A DNA stretch of 64,000 nt from Actinomycetota bacterium (lineage in GTDB: Bacteria; Actinomycetota; Thermoleophilia; Gaiellales; Gaiellaceae): contig PKYN01000019.1 of NCBI GenBank assembly GCA_003132665.1, positions 79,696 through 143,695 of the forward strand, written 5' to 3'. The notes below the pieces were generated by a model that had not been told where the DNA came from, made no database searches, and saw only the letters and a list, made by a program, of their open reading frames with translations. Of the stretch, positions 17,740 to 26,498 are shown piece after piece. A program made the translations under genes and the position numbers. Positions within the stretch are counted from its first letter, which is position 1. Each line of letters opens with the position of its first letter.

Positions 17740-18986
17740 CGCCGATCATCGAGATCAACGGCCTGTCCAAGGCCTACGTCATCAGCCATCAGCGCGATGC
17801 GGCTTACGACTCGCTGCGTGACGACATCGCAAATATCCTCCGCCGTCCGTTCCAGCCTCACATCACTCAGGGCGCCGCTCGCGAGACGGTGTGGGCTCTC
17901 GACGACGTGAGTTTCGACGTTCAACAAGGGGAGATCTTCGGTGTGATCGGTGCCAACGGCGCCGGTAAGTCCACGTTGCTGAAGATCCTTTCGCGTATCA
18001 CATTCCCGACTAAAGGTCGGGCTGTCCTTCACGGAAGCGTAGGGAGCCTGCTGGAGGTCGGAACCGGATTTCACCCGGAGCTCACGGGCCGCGAAAACAT
18101 CTTCCTGAACGGTGCCATTCTCGGTATACGAAAGCAGGAGATCGCGAAGAAGTTCGACGAGATTGTCGCATTCTCCGAGGTCGATAGATTCCTGGACACG
18201 CCGGTGAAGTTCTATTCGTCCGGGATGTACGTACGTCTGGCATTTGCGGTCGCTGCCCATCTGGAGCCGGACATCCTGATCGTCGACGAGGTGCTGTCGG
18301 TCGGCGATACCGCGTTCCAGAAGAAGTCTCTCGGGAAGATGCAGCAGGAGACGCAGGAGGGGGGCCGCACGGTGCTGTTTGTGAGTCACAACATGGGCGC
18401 GGTGTCCAGCCTATGTGACCGCGGCATTCTCTTGAGCGAAGGACGAATAGCGTATGAGGGAGATATCGGTGCCGTCGTAAATCACTATCTCACCGCCGTA
18501 GGCTCCGCGGATTACACGGGAGATCTGACTGATCATCCGAACCGCGCTCGGGGGTTCGATCCGCTTCTCACGTCGTTTGACATCGAGACTGACAACGGCG
18601 TAATCCTATATGGTCAGCCTGTAACTTTGCGCATCGGCTATCACTTTCCAGAAGCGATTACCGTTCCGCAGTTCAGTGTGAAATTCCTCAACGCGCAGGG
18701 CGTCGTCGCGTTTACCGTCGTAAGTGACTACCAGCCTAACAATATTCCTCCCCGCTTACAGGGTAATGGCTCCGTCGCGTGCCGTATTCATAGCTTGCCA
18801 CTCCTACCCGGTAACTACACCGTCAATCTTAGGTTGTGGCAGCCAGGCGCAAAGCTTGATGACATAGAGAATGTGGCTCGTGTCACCGTCGAATGGATGG
18901 ATCGCAAGCCCGATCAAATTCACTGGGATTCTACTATGGGTATCGTTTACGTCGATGCTGCATGGTCGATGCTTAGCGCCACCTAA
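17736..18986 (+). CDS. wzt: ABC polysaccharide exporter, ATPase with C-terminal cargo-binding domain (Wzt-like)
   Basis: A 416-residue protein from ATG 17736, overlapping the permease stop by ATGA. Walker A is GANGAGKST (residues 72-80), the signature region is FYSSGMYVRLAFA (~159-171), Walker B is ILIVDE (~180-185) and the switch His is in VSHNM (~218). Residues ~260-416 form an extra beta-rich domain like the Wzt C-terminal domain (Pfam Wzt_C), which in characterised O-antigen exporters recognises the modified non-reducing end of the chain. That implies an export signal such as a methylated terminus; the overlapping methyltransferase gene downstream is a natural candidate to make it. GC content drops visibly in the 3' third of this gene. 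Confidence 0.93.
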   Translation: MTPIIEINGLSKAYVISHQRDAAYDSLRDDIANILRRPFQPHITQGAARETVWALDDVSFDVQQGEIFGVIGANGAGKSTLLKILSRITFPTKGRAVLHGSVGSLLEVGTGFHPELTGRENIFLNGAILGIRKQEIAKKFDEIVAFSEVDRFLDTPVKFYSSGMYVRLAFAVAAHLEPDILIVDEVLSVGDTAFQKKSLGKMQQETQEGGRTVLFVSHNMGAVSSLCDRGILLSEGRIAYEGDIGAVVNHYLTAVGSADYTGDLTDHPNRARGFDPLLTSFDIETDNGVILYGQPVTLRIGYHFPEAITVPQFSVKFLNAQGVVAFTVVSDYQPNNIPPRLQGNGSVACRIHSLPLLPGNYTVNLRLWQPGAKLDDIENVARVTVEWMDRKPDQIHWDSTMGIVYVDAAWSMLSAT

Positions 18987-19620
18987 AGGCCGGATCATCA
19001 TAACGGTCGAAAACACAATAACCTCTATCCACCAGATATTCATCAGGAGGAAAGGCCTTCGTAAAGCCGCCGAGCTCTCCCGATCTACCGCGCCCATCAG
19101 CCTGGATCTCGGCTGTGGTCCGACGAAACGGCCCGGCTTCGTCGGAATCGATCTATCGGAGACAGCGGACGTTCGCTGGGATCTGCGCTGGGGCTTACCG
19201 TTTGCCGACAATACCATCGCAGAGATCCGCTCCGATCATTTCTTGGAGCACCTCGAGCTACCGATGGTAGTGACTGTGCTGTCCGAATGTCATCGTGCGC
19301 TCCGGTCTGGAGGGTCACTCGATTTCACCGTGCCTCACTTCGATCCGTACCTCGATGCCTATCTCAGGCACGACTTCGAGTTCCTGAAGGAGAATATTTA
19401 CGACGTACCTCGCGACCAAGAAGACCTATACGACACTTGCTTCGACAGAATAATCTGGTTGCTATATCGAGATGGAGGGCACCAATCCATGTTCGATACC
19501 GAATCTATCCTCGCCAAGGTCAGGCTAGCCGGCTTTACTTCGGTGACCACTAGAGAATACGATTCGACTCGCGATGTAAACCAACGTTTCTCGTCGATCT
19601 ACGTCGTGGCGATCAAATGA
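18955..19620 (+). CDS. SAM-dependent methyltransferase next to the ABC exporter
   Basis: About 221 residues if ATG 18955 is used, which overlaps the exporter ATPase by 32 bases; no canonical start in frame lies between the ATPase stop and the conserved core, although AGGAGG occurs at about 19046. Motif I is ISLDLGCGPTKRPGFVGIDLS (split here as DLGCGPTKRPG and GIDLS), followed by DHFLEHLELP and the post-core RALRSGGSLDFTVPHFDPY. This resembles methyltransferases often linked to ABC-exported O-antigens, where methylation of the terminal sugar stops elongation and is read by the Wzt C-terminal domain; that role is inference. Base composition is lower in GC than the flanking locus. The stop overlaps the CapA-like start by ATGA. 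Confidence 0.8.
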   Translation: MLHGRCLAPPKGRIIITVENTITSIHQIFIRRKGLRKAAELSRSTAPISLDLGCGPTKRPGFVGIDLSETADVRWDLRWGLPFADNTIAEIRSDHFLEHLELPMVVTVLSECHRALRSGGSLDFTVPHFDPYLDAYLRHDFEFLKENIYDVPRDQEDLYDTCFDRIIWLLYRDGGHQSMFDTESILAKVRLAGFTSVTTREYDSTRDVNQRFSSIYVVAIK

Positions 19621-20831
19621 TACTCATCGGTGACTGGTCTCCCGAGATGCAACGCGTAACCATGGCTCCGCGTCTCACTCCAAGCGCGTATTTTGCCAAT
19701 CTCGAGGGTCCGCTCTTGCCTGCCGAGCACAGCCTAGCTCCGCGACCGAAGGCAGGACCCAGTCTCTTTTCGTGCGAGCCGCCGAATGATAGCGGCCGGT
19801 TCATTTTCACCCTGGCCAACAACCACATCATGGATTACGGGCTTCCTGGTCTGCAGGCAACTATGAAGTCGCTCGACAAAAAGGGCATAAGAGCATGTGG
19901 CGCCGGGGTCGATGCTCGCAGCGCTATGCAACCCATCGTTGTGGATGATAATGGAGCTCGCGTAGGCATCATCTCCTGCTGCGAAGCCCAGTTCGGGATT
20001 GCCAGACGGAACTCGGCGGGCGTAGCCGAGCTTGGGCCGTGGGTCTACCGTGCTATCGACGAGCTACGCGAGACGGCGGACGCCGTGATCGTATCCGTCC
20101 ACGCTGCCGTCGAGGACTCTCCATGGCCGTCTCCGTATTTTCGCCATCTCTATCGCTCCTACATTGATGCCGGGGCGACGATCGTGCATGGTCACCACTC
20201 TCACGTTCCTCAGGGATACGAGTCGTACAAAGACGGTGTGATCTTCTACGGAATGGGAAATGCTGCCGTCGACCCAGGCAAGTGGCGCGATTACCCCAAC
20301 GGGATGTGGTCACTCGCCGCCGACATCGACGTCTCCTCGGTACCCCACCGTTGGCGCACGTTCACTCTCGAGATCCGGGATAACCCCGCTTCCGAGACGA
20401 TTGTCGTCGAAGACAGCACCGCCGAGGAGCAGAACAGCCACGCCCGCTATTTCGATCTTTGCAACCTGCCGCTCGGGGATTCCGACTTGTTCGAGGCACT
20501 CTGGCAAGAAGTTGCATTGCGCGCGTTCTACCACTATGGAGCGAAGTACATGGGTATCTCTGCCGACCGCGAGAGCAGACAACCCACGCCTGCAAGATCG
20601 GCGAAATCGATGCTCAAGCGAGTACGTCCGAGCAAGAGCGCTCCACCGACTCGTAGTGCGCCGCCTGACTACTCGCTCTTGTACGCGATGATCGCCTGTG
20701 AGAGCCATCGGCAGATGTTGACCACCGCTCTGGGCGTACTCGCGGACGAGCTCCAGGACGAGCGCACTGAGGAGACTGGAAGCCTCGCCGACGAGATGAT
20801 GCCCTGGTCGCGAGGAACGGTCCCAGCTTGA
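19617..20831 (+). CDS. CapA-like metallophosphatase-fold protein (PGA_cap family)
   Basis: A 404-residue protein with the CapA/PgsA fold motifs: GD near the N-terminus (residues 5-6), FANLEGPL (~26-33), LANNHIMDYG (~66-75), VSVHAAVED (~159-167, where family members usually have HWG-E) and the metal-site HGHHSH (191-196), then FYGMGN. In Bacillus the family is needed for poly-gamma-glutamate export, but many members lie in polysaccharide loci with unknown roles. There is no signal peptide or membrane helix, unlike classic CapA, so this one appears cytoplasmic. Residues ~320-404 are an extra, less conserved tail. It is flanked by 4-base overlaps with the methyltransferase and the amidotransferase, implying joint expression. 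Confidence 0.85.
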   Translation: MILIGDWSPEMQRVTMAPRLTPSAYFANLEGPLLPAEHSLAPRPKAGPSLFSCEPPNDSGRFIFTLANNHIMDYGLPGLQATMKSLDKKGIRACGAGVDARSAMQPIVVDDNGARVGIISCCEAQFGIARRNSAGVAELGPWVYRAIDELRETADAVIVSVHAAVEDSPWPSPYFRHLYRSYIDAGATIVHGHHSHVPQGYESYKDGVIFYGMGNAAVDPGKWRDYPNGMWSLAADIDVSSVPHRWRTFTLEIRDNPASETIVVEDSTAEEQNSHARYFDLCNLPLGDSDLFEALWQEVALRAFYHYGAKYMGISADRESRQPTPARSAKSMLKRVRPSKSAPPTRSAPPDYSLLYAMIACESHRQMLTTALGVLADELQDERTEETGSLADEMMPWSRGTVPA

Positions 20832-22210
20832 GTGAGCTTCTCTTCGAGACAGACTGGCTCGCTTCGCAGCCAGTCTTCTACAACAGCGCAACTGGCCGGG
20901 CGAGCCGCAATATCCATGAAGTAATCGATTACGCCAATATCCGCTTCAGTCCTGAAGGGTTCAACAACTACCTGGATTTTGGCTATTCGGTGCTTGAGCA
21001 GACGCCGATCGAGAATGTCAAATTCTTGCGGCACTCGTCGCGGCTATGGCGAGACGAGCAAGGGAGACTGAGTGTCGAGTACTTGGACGACCCGGTTGCG
21101 ACTTGGATGGATTATCGCTTGTCCGAGAGTGACGTCATCGATTTGACTCGAGAGAAAGTTCGTAAGTGGGAACGTTCTGTCGAAGGAGAGATCGTCGTCC
21201 CCACCAGCAGCGGCTACGACTCCCGCTTGTTGAATTGGTGCCTCCAAGACAAAGCAAGGATTCGTTCATTCACGTACGGTGTGTCTGAGAATCAGGCCGA
21301 ATCCAACGAGGCAGTTCTCGCTCAACGGCTTTCCGAGACCTTAGGGTTTCGCTGGGAGCGAATACAACTCGACGAGTTTCATCGATATCTAGATGATTGG
21401 GACGAGCTTTTTGGGGTGTCGACCCATGCCCACGGTATGTATCACTTCGAATTCTACGAGAAGATACTTCCTAGAATCGATGGGGGTAATCCGCTTCTCA
21501 GCGGCATCATTGGCGACGGTTGGGCGGGCAATGTGTCCATCCCCGCACTGGAGAACTCCGATGACGTAAGGCGCCTCGGTTACACACATGGCCTCCGAGG
21601 AGACTCGGACCAAAGCCTGCTTCGAAGCGAGCAATCCCTTTTATCGAATTACTGGCACGCCCAGAAAGACCTCCTGAAGGACGATCGCTTTCGGGTCGTG
21701 GAAGCAATGCGCTTCAAGCTCATGTTGTTGTGTTACCTCAGAATCGTCCCGGAGCACTTCGGGTATCGGTGGTGGTCGCCGTTTCTCGACATCGACGTTG
21801 CCATGGCTATGCTCAACCTCCCGGCCGAGCGACGGCGCGAGCGACTATGGCAAACGGAGTTCTTTCGCGCAGAGGGATTGGATCTCGAGTCGATGAACCT
21901 GGAGGCAACCACTGAGAACACCCTGGACATGCAGGGACTCCGTGCGATTCCAGTGAGGCCGCTGGATGTGACCCTTCTGCGCGAGGTTGTCAGGCCGGAC
22001 TACGTGAAAATGATCAATCGCGAGCTACTAAAAGGACCCTTGACCCGACCGGAGAGATCGCTGAACCTCCTCCTCGGCGTTCGCAAGGTGTCATGGGTCT
22101 TGCGGAGACTGGGTTTCTCGGCTCGCACGAGAAGACACAGCGAGTTCTACTCACCCTACATGGTGCTGTTGCCAATCGAACAAGCGCTGAGGAGGCGCAA
22201 CGAGAAATGA
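20828..22210 (+). CDS. Asparagine-synthase-like ATP-pyrophosphatase without glutaminase domain
   Basis: A 460-residue protein whose first ~115 residues lack the N-terminal Cys and glutaminase motifs of class II amidotransferases. The ATP-pyrophosphatase loop is PTSSGYDSR (125-133), a variant of the usual SGG-x-DS, followed by IRSFTYGVSENQAESNEA and AQRLSETLGF as in the Asn_synthase domain. Such enzymes adenylate a carboxylate and join it to an amine; relatives in glycan loci are thought to amidate uronic acids or attach amino groups. TTG 20828 overlaps the CapA-like stop (TTGA). With the methyltransferase and CapA-like genes it forms a tight four-gene extension of the exporter operon. Substrate unknown. 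Confidence 0.82.
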   Translation: MSELLFETDWLASQPVFYNSATGRASRNIHEVIDYANIRFSPEGFNNYLDFGYSVLEQTPIENVKFLRHSSRLWRDEQGRLSVEYLDDPVATWMDYRLSESDVIDLTREKVRKWERSVEGEIVVPTSSGYDSRLLNWCLQDKARIRSFTYGVSENQAESNEAVLAQRLSETLGFRWERIQLDEFHRYLDDWDELFGVSTHAHGMYHFEFYEKILPRIDGGNPLLSGIIGDGWAGNVSIPALENSDDVRRLGYTHGLRGDSDQSLLRSEQSLLSNYWHAQKDLLKDDRFRVVEAMRFKLMLLCYLRIVPEHFGYRWWSPFLDIDVAMAMLNLPAERRRERLWQTEFFRAEGLDLESMNLEATTENTLDMQGLRAIPVRPLDVTLLREVVRPDYVKMINRELLKGPLTRPERSLNLLLGVRKVSWVLRRLGFSARTRRHSEFYSPYMVLLPIEQALRRRNEK

Positions 22211-22257
22211 CCTGGCGACGTACGTTCGATCTGTCGGAGGAGGCCTAGCCGTCGCTC

Positions 22258-23190
22258 ATGTTCACGATCTTCTCCATCCCGAAGCCCTTCGCCGGTCACG
22301 TCGGTGTCATCCAGATGAACGCCTTGCGCAGCTGGACGTTCCTCGATCCCAGGTGCCAGATCATCATTTTTGGCGATGAGGAGGGCGTCGCCGAGGCGGC
22401 GACAGAGATCGGCGCAGTTCACGTCGCCGAGATCGAGCGCAACGAGCACGGCACGCCGCGTCTCGACTGGGCCTTCAATCGCGCGCAGGATCTGGCGGAG
22501 CACCGACTGACTTGCTATCTGAACAGCGACGTCATCGCGCTGAACGACCTGCCGGCGACGGCGGCCGGAATCGAGTTCCCTCGCTTCCTGATGCTCGGGG
22601 AGCGAACGGATCTGGACATCACCGAGCCTTTGGACTTCAGCGAAGGCTGGCAGGCCCGCCTTCTTGCTCAAGCGCGAGAGCACGGGTCGCCCCACGGCCC
22701 CACCGGTATGGATTACTTCGTGTTCCCGACCGGGATGATTCGCGACATGCCGGCCTTCGTCGTCGGTCGAGCCGGCTGGGACAACTGGATGGTGTACAAC
22801 GCGCGGGCCGAAAGGATCCCCGTCATCAACGCGACCCGCGCGGTTGAGCTGGTTCACCAGACACACGACTACGCTCACCATCCCGGGCCGCTGAAGGGAA
22901 CCTGGAAAGACCCGGAATCGCTGGCCAACCGCGGGCTTCTCGACCATGCAAACAAGACGCAGTTCTTGCTCTCCGATGCGACCTGGAAGATCAGGCGCCC
23001 CGGCGGGAAGCCGGTTCGAGCCTGGCGTCATTTACGCAGAGCGCTCGACACATGGCCACTCGTGTATCCGCCCGCGCGGTATCCCTTGATGCGACCGTTC
23101 GTTCCGGTTTATCGCGTTGTCAACTTCGTCAGAGACAAGTGGTACTGGCACCGCGTCGCGAAGAGGCGCCGGGTCGAAACGAGGACGTAG
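22258..23190 (+). CDS. Putative GT-A-like glycosyltransferase, family not recognised
   Basis: A 310-residue soluble protein: FTIFSIPKPFAGHVGVIQMN at the start, CQIIIFGDEEGVAEAA, then RLTCYLNSDVIALNDLP, in which NSD could be the metal-binding acidic site of a GT-A fold, and GMDYFVFPTGM. Late residues include WDNWMVYNA and ELVHQTHDYAHHPG. The arrangement (short N-terminal nucleotide-binding part, acidic motif near residue 90, Asp/His-rich acceptor side) fits a nucleotide-diphospho-sugar transferase but I cannot name the family. GGAGGAGG lies 14 bases before ATG 22258. It ends two bases before the next gene, so it belongs to the same transcript. Confidence 0.7.
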   Translation: MFTIFSIPKPFAGHVGVIQMNALRSWTFLDPRCQIIIFGDEEGVAEAATEIGAVHVAEIERNEHGTPRLDWAFNRAQDLAEHRLTCYLNSDVIALNDLPATAAGIEFPRFLMLGERTDLDITEPLDFSEGWQARLLAQAREHGSPHGPTGMDYFVFPTGMIRDMPAFVVGRAGWDNWMVYNARAERIPVINATRAVELVHQTHDYAHHPGPLKGTWKDPESLANRGLLDHANKTQFLLSDATWKIRRPGGKPVRAWRHLRRALDTWPLVYPPARYPLMRPFVPVYRVVNFVRDKWYWHRVAKRRRVETRT

Positions 23191-23192
23191 TC

Positions 23193-24320
23193 GTGGCTCT
23201 CAGCTTTCTGATCGTTGACACGTATTACCCCGCCTTCCTCGAGACGTTTCATCAAACTCACCCGGAGCTCGGCGGCGCGAACTACGACGAAACCCTCGGC
23301 GCACTGATGGCCACGTGCTTCGGTACGTCCGATTTCTACTCCAAGAACCTGCAACTGCTGGGGCACGATGCGGCCGACATAGTCGCCAACGATCGGATGC
23401 TGCAGGCGAAGTGGGCGGCCGCTCACGGTTTGAGTCTGACCCCTCCCATGGCTCCTCTGAGCCGAGCCGTTGCCGGTGTTCCATATCTGCGGCGGTTTGC
23501 CCGCCGGCCCGATTGGCTTCTTCCGCTGCTGGCCAAGCAGGTCGAGGCCACGCGCCCGGACGTCCTGTATCTGCAGGACATCGGTCTTTGCGAGTCGCGC
23601 TTCGTTCGCGCGATCCGGCCGTTCGTGAAGCTCATCGTCGGGCAGATCGCGTGCCCACCGCTGCCGGTCCGGTACCTCCGCGGCTGCGATCTCATCCTGA
23701 CCTCGTTCCCGCACTACGTGGAACGCTTCCGGGCGCTCGGGATCGATAGCGAATACCTCGAGATCGGCTTCGAGACCACGCTGCTCGAACGACTGGCCAT
23801 ATCGCAGACGACCTACGACACGGTCTTCGTCGGCGGCATCGCCGACGTACATGTCGAGGCGACAGAAGCTCTCGAACAGGCTGCTCGCACGATCGGACTC
23901 GACTTCTGGGGCTACGGCGCCGAGAAGCTGGCCGAGGACTCGCCACTACGGAGGAAGTTCCACGGCCAGGCCTGGGGCCTGGAGATGTACAACCTCTTCT
24001 TCAACGCCCGGATCGTCGTCAACCGGCACAGCTCGGCAAGCGAGCAGTTCGCCAACAACATGCGCCTGTACGAGGCGACCGGCGCCGGCGCCATGCTGAT
24101 CACCGACGAGAAGGACAACCTGGGCGAGCTGTTCGAGGTCGGCACGGAAGTGGTCGCCTATCGCGGTGCCAACGATCTCGTCGAGAAGATCCAGCACTAT
24201 CTGAGCCACGAGGACGACCGCGCCGCGATCGCGCGAGCCGGGCAGGAACGGACGCTTCGCGATCACAGCTACCTGGAGCGTATGAAGAAGCTCGAGCAGA
24301 TCATCGAGTCCCGCTTGTGA
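23193..24320 (+). CDS. CgeB-like family 1 glycosyltransferase, tandem copy 1
   Basis: A 375-residue GT-B protein. GTG 23193 has GAGG 8 bases upstream and matches the start of the tandem paralogue; the open frame to 23052 is overlap with the previous gene. The N-terminus reads LSFLIVDTYYPAFLETFH; the C-terminal donor domain has NNMRLYEATGAGAMLITDEK, DNLGELFEVGTEVVAY and IARAGQERTLRDHSYLERM, the pattern of CgeB / Glyco_trans_1_2 proteins (maturation and spore-coat glycosylation in Bacillus). Here a role in glycan extension is inferred from context. Shares its full length with the following gene. Confidence 0.85.
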   Translation: MALSFLIVDTYYPAFLETFHQTHPELGGANYDETLGALMATCFGTSDFYSKNLQLLGHDAADIVANDRMLQAKWAAAHGLSLTPPMAPLSRAVAGVPYLRRFARRPDWLLPLLAKQVEATRPDVLYLQDIGLCESRFVRAIRPFVKLIVGQIACPPLPVRYLRGCDLILTSFPHYVERFRALGIDSEYLEIGFETTLLERLAISQTTYDTVFVGGIADVHVEATEALEQAARTIGLDFWGYGAEKLAEDSPLRRKFHGQAWGLEMYNLFFNARIVVNRHSSASEQFANNMRLYEATGAGAMLITDEKDNLGELFEVGTEVVAYRGANDLVEKIQHYLSHEDDRAAIARAGQERTLRDHSYLERMKKLEQIIESRL

Positions 24321-24339
24321 GACCGCCGCGAGGTGCGCC

Positions 24340-25473
24340 GTGAGCTTCAGCCTCCTGATCGCCGACACCTACTATCCGGCCTTCATCGAGACCTTTCATG
24401 GCCAGCACCCTGAGCTTGACCGCGCAGGCTACGAGGAGACGCTCGAAGCGCTGCTGGCGACCCGCTTCGGCACCTCCGACTTCTATTCGAAGAATCTGCG
24501 CCTGCTCGGGCACGAGGTGCACGATGTCGTCGCCAACGAGAGGGTGCTCCAGGAGAAGTGGATCGCAGAGAACTGCGGCGTCCTGACGGCGACGCCGTTC
24601 GCGATCCGAAGTGCGGTCAGGAAGATCCCTCGGGTCAGGCGCCTGGTGAGATCCGACCGCACCTTCGCGATGCTCGCTCTCCGGATCCGTGCCGAACGCC
24701 CCGACGTCCTCTACCTGCAAAACCTCGCTCTTTGCGAGCCGCACTTCATCGCCTCGGTACGCCCCTTCGTGAAACTGATCGTCGGGCAGATCGCCTGCTT
24801 GGCGCCTCCGGAGCCGTTCCTTCGCGGCTGTGACCTGATCCTCAGCTCGTTCCCGGGCTACGTCGAGCGGTTCCGGAGCATGGGCATCGACAGCGAGTAC
24901 CTGAAGATCGCTTTCGAGCCCAGCGTGCTCGAGCGTCTGCCCCGAAGAGAGTCTCCATATGAGGTGTCATTCGTCGGCGGTTTCGAGCGGGTGCACGCGG
25001 CCGGCACGGCGCTGCTGGAGAAGGTGGCGCGAGAGATCGACTTCGACGTCTGGGGTCACAATGGTGAGAGCATCGCCGCCGGCTCTGCGCTCCGTCGCCA
25101 CTTCCACGGCGAGGCCTGGGGGACGGATATGTACGGCATTCTCTTCAACTCGAAGATCACGCTCAACCGCCACGGCGTCGTCTCGCCCGAGAACGAGGCC
25201 TTCGCCAACAACATGCGCCTGTACGAGGCAACGGGCGCCGGCGCCATGCTTCTCACCGACGAGAAGGATAACCTGGGTGAGCTGTTCGAGGTCGGCACGG
25301 AAGTGGTCGCCTACCGCGACGCCCGCGATCTGATAGAGAAGATCCGCTACTACCTCGGCCACGACGAGGAGCGAGTGGCGATAGCTCGGGCTGGTCAGGA
25401 ACGTACACTTCGAGACCACACCTACTCGCAGCGAATGAAGGAGCTGGAACAGATCATCGCCGCCCACCTGTAG
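24340..25473 (+). CDS. CgeB-like family 1 glycosyltransferase, tandem copy 2
   Basis: A 377-residue paralogue of the preceding gene, separated by 19 bases, with GAGG 6 bases before GTG 24340. Shared blocks run end to end: FSLLIADTYYPAFIETFH, FGTSDFYSKNLRLLGHE, RPFVKLIVGQIAC, LRGCDLIL, NNMRLYEATGAGAMLLTDEK and AGQERTLRDHTYSQRM. The middle (about residues 75-110 and 205-235) differs most, which would fit different acceptors or donors after duplication. The 3' parts are also alike at DNA level (GAGAAGGA-AACCTGGG-GAGCTGTT stretch), suggesting a fairly recent duplication or gene conversion. Confidence 0.85.
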   Translation: MSFSLLIADTYYPAFIETFHGQHPELDRAGYEETLEALLATRFGTSDFYSKNLRLLGHEVHDVVANERVLQEKWIAENCGVLTATPFAIRSAVRKIPRVRRLVRSDRTFAMLALRIRAERPDVLYLQNLALCEPHFIASVRPFVKLIVGQIACLAPPEPFLRGCDLILSSFPGYVERFRSMGIDSEYLKIAFEPSVLERLPRRESPYEVSFVGGFERVHAAGTALLEKVAREIDFDVWGHNGESIAAGSALRRHFHGEAWGTDMYGILFNSKITLNRHGVVSPENEAFANNMRLYEATGAGAMLLTDEKDNLGELFEVGTEVVAYRDARDLIEKIRYYLGHDEERVAIARAGQERTLRDHTYSQRMKELEQIIAAHL

Positions 25474-25499
25474 GCGGACGGATCGACCGGGGGAAGAAC

Positions 25500-26498
25500 G
25501 TGAACGATCAGCTGAGGAAGGCGTTCGAGGGCAAAGAGGTGCTTGTCACCGGCGGGCTCGGCTTCGTCGGGAGCAACCTGGCCGCGAGGCTCGTGGACTG
25601 CGGCGCCCACGTCCTGCTGATGGACGCCATGATCCCCGGCCTCGGAGGCAATCTCTTCAATGTCGAGCCCGTTCGCGACCGAGTCGTCGTGAACTTCTCC
25701 GATATCCGGGACGAGCACAGCATGAACTACGTCGTTCGCGGTAAGGACTTCATCTTCCATCTGGCCGGCCAGAACGACCATGTACTGAGCCTGACCGATC
25801 CCTATTCGGACATCGACATCAACATAAAAGGGTCGGTCGTGCTGCTCGAGGCCTGCCGGAAGTTCAACCCCGAAGCTCGATTGGTGTACACGGGAACCCG
25901 CGGCGAGTATGGATCCGTCGCGAAGCTACCCGCCAGCGAGGACGCGCCGATCAATCCGAAGGGCCTCTATGAACTCTCGAGCTTGACGTCGCAGAAGATA
26001 TTCAAGATCTACCACGACAACCACGGCATCAGCTCCGTCACGCTGCGCCTCACCAACATCTACGGCGAGCGGGCGCAGATGCTGCATAGCCGCTTTGGCG
26101 TGGCCAACTGGTTCATTCGGCAGGCGATCGACGGAGAGACGATCAGGGTGTTCGGTGACGGCCAGATCCTGCGCGACTTCTTGTACGTTCAGGACTGCGT
26201 CGATGCCATCCTCATGGCCGCAAGTTCCGAGCAGGCCTACGGCGAGGTGCTGAACGTCGGTGACGACAAGGCGTCGAGCTTCCTCGAGCTGGCCAAGGTT
26301 GCGATCGAGGAGGCCGGGTCGGGCGACTGGGAGTTTGCTCCGTTCACTCAAGAGCGCGCCGCTCAGGAACCGGGGGACTTCTACTCGGACATCTCCAAGA
26401 TTCGGCGCATCGTAGGTTGGGAGCCGATTACATCCCTCCGCGCCGGCGTCAAGCAGACGGTCGATTTCTACCGTCACAACAAGCCTCAGTACTGGTGA
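25500..26498 (+). CDS. NAD-dependent epimerase/dehydratase-like SDR with altered catalytic Lys
   Basis: A 332-residue extended SDR. The Rossmann loop is TGGLGFVGS (residues 17-25), followed by FHLAGQNDHV, YTGTRGEYGS (~130-139) and GDGQILRDFLYVQDCVDA. The active-site Tyr is in GLYELSSL (Tyr157), but the residue four places later, normally the catalytic Lys of YxxxK, is Ser161. Conserved positions around it (LYE-S-LT-QK) align well, so the loss does not look like a sequencing shift. Normal members interconvert nucleotide sugars (epimerases, 4,6-dehydratases). Start GTG 25500 follows GGGGGA. Its stop overlaps the aminotransferase start by GTGA, suggesting that the pair makes one amino sugar. Confidence 0.85.
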   Translation: MNDQLRKAFEGKEVLVTGGLGFVGSNLAARLVDCGAHVLLMDAMIPGLGGNLFNVEPVRDRVVVNFSDIRDEHSMNYVVRGKDFIFHLAGQNDHVLSLTDPYSDIDINIKGSVVLLEACRKFNPEARLVYTGTRGEYGSVAKLPASEDAPINPKGLYELSSLTSQKIFKIYHDNHGISSVTLRLTNIYGERAQMLHSRFGVANWFIRQAIDGETIRVFGDGQILRDFLYVQDCVDAILMAASSEQAYGEVLNVGDDKASSFLELAKVAIEEAGSGDWEFAPFTQERAAQEPGDFYSDISKIRRIVGWEPITSLRAGVKQTVDFYRHNKPQYW

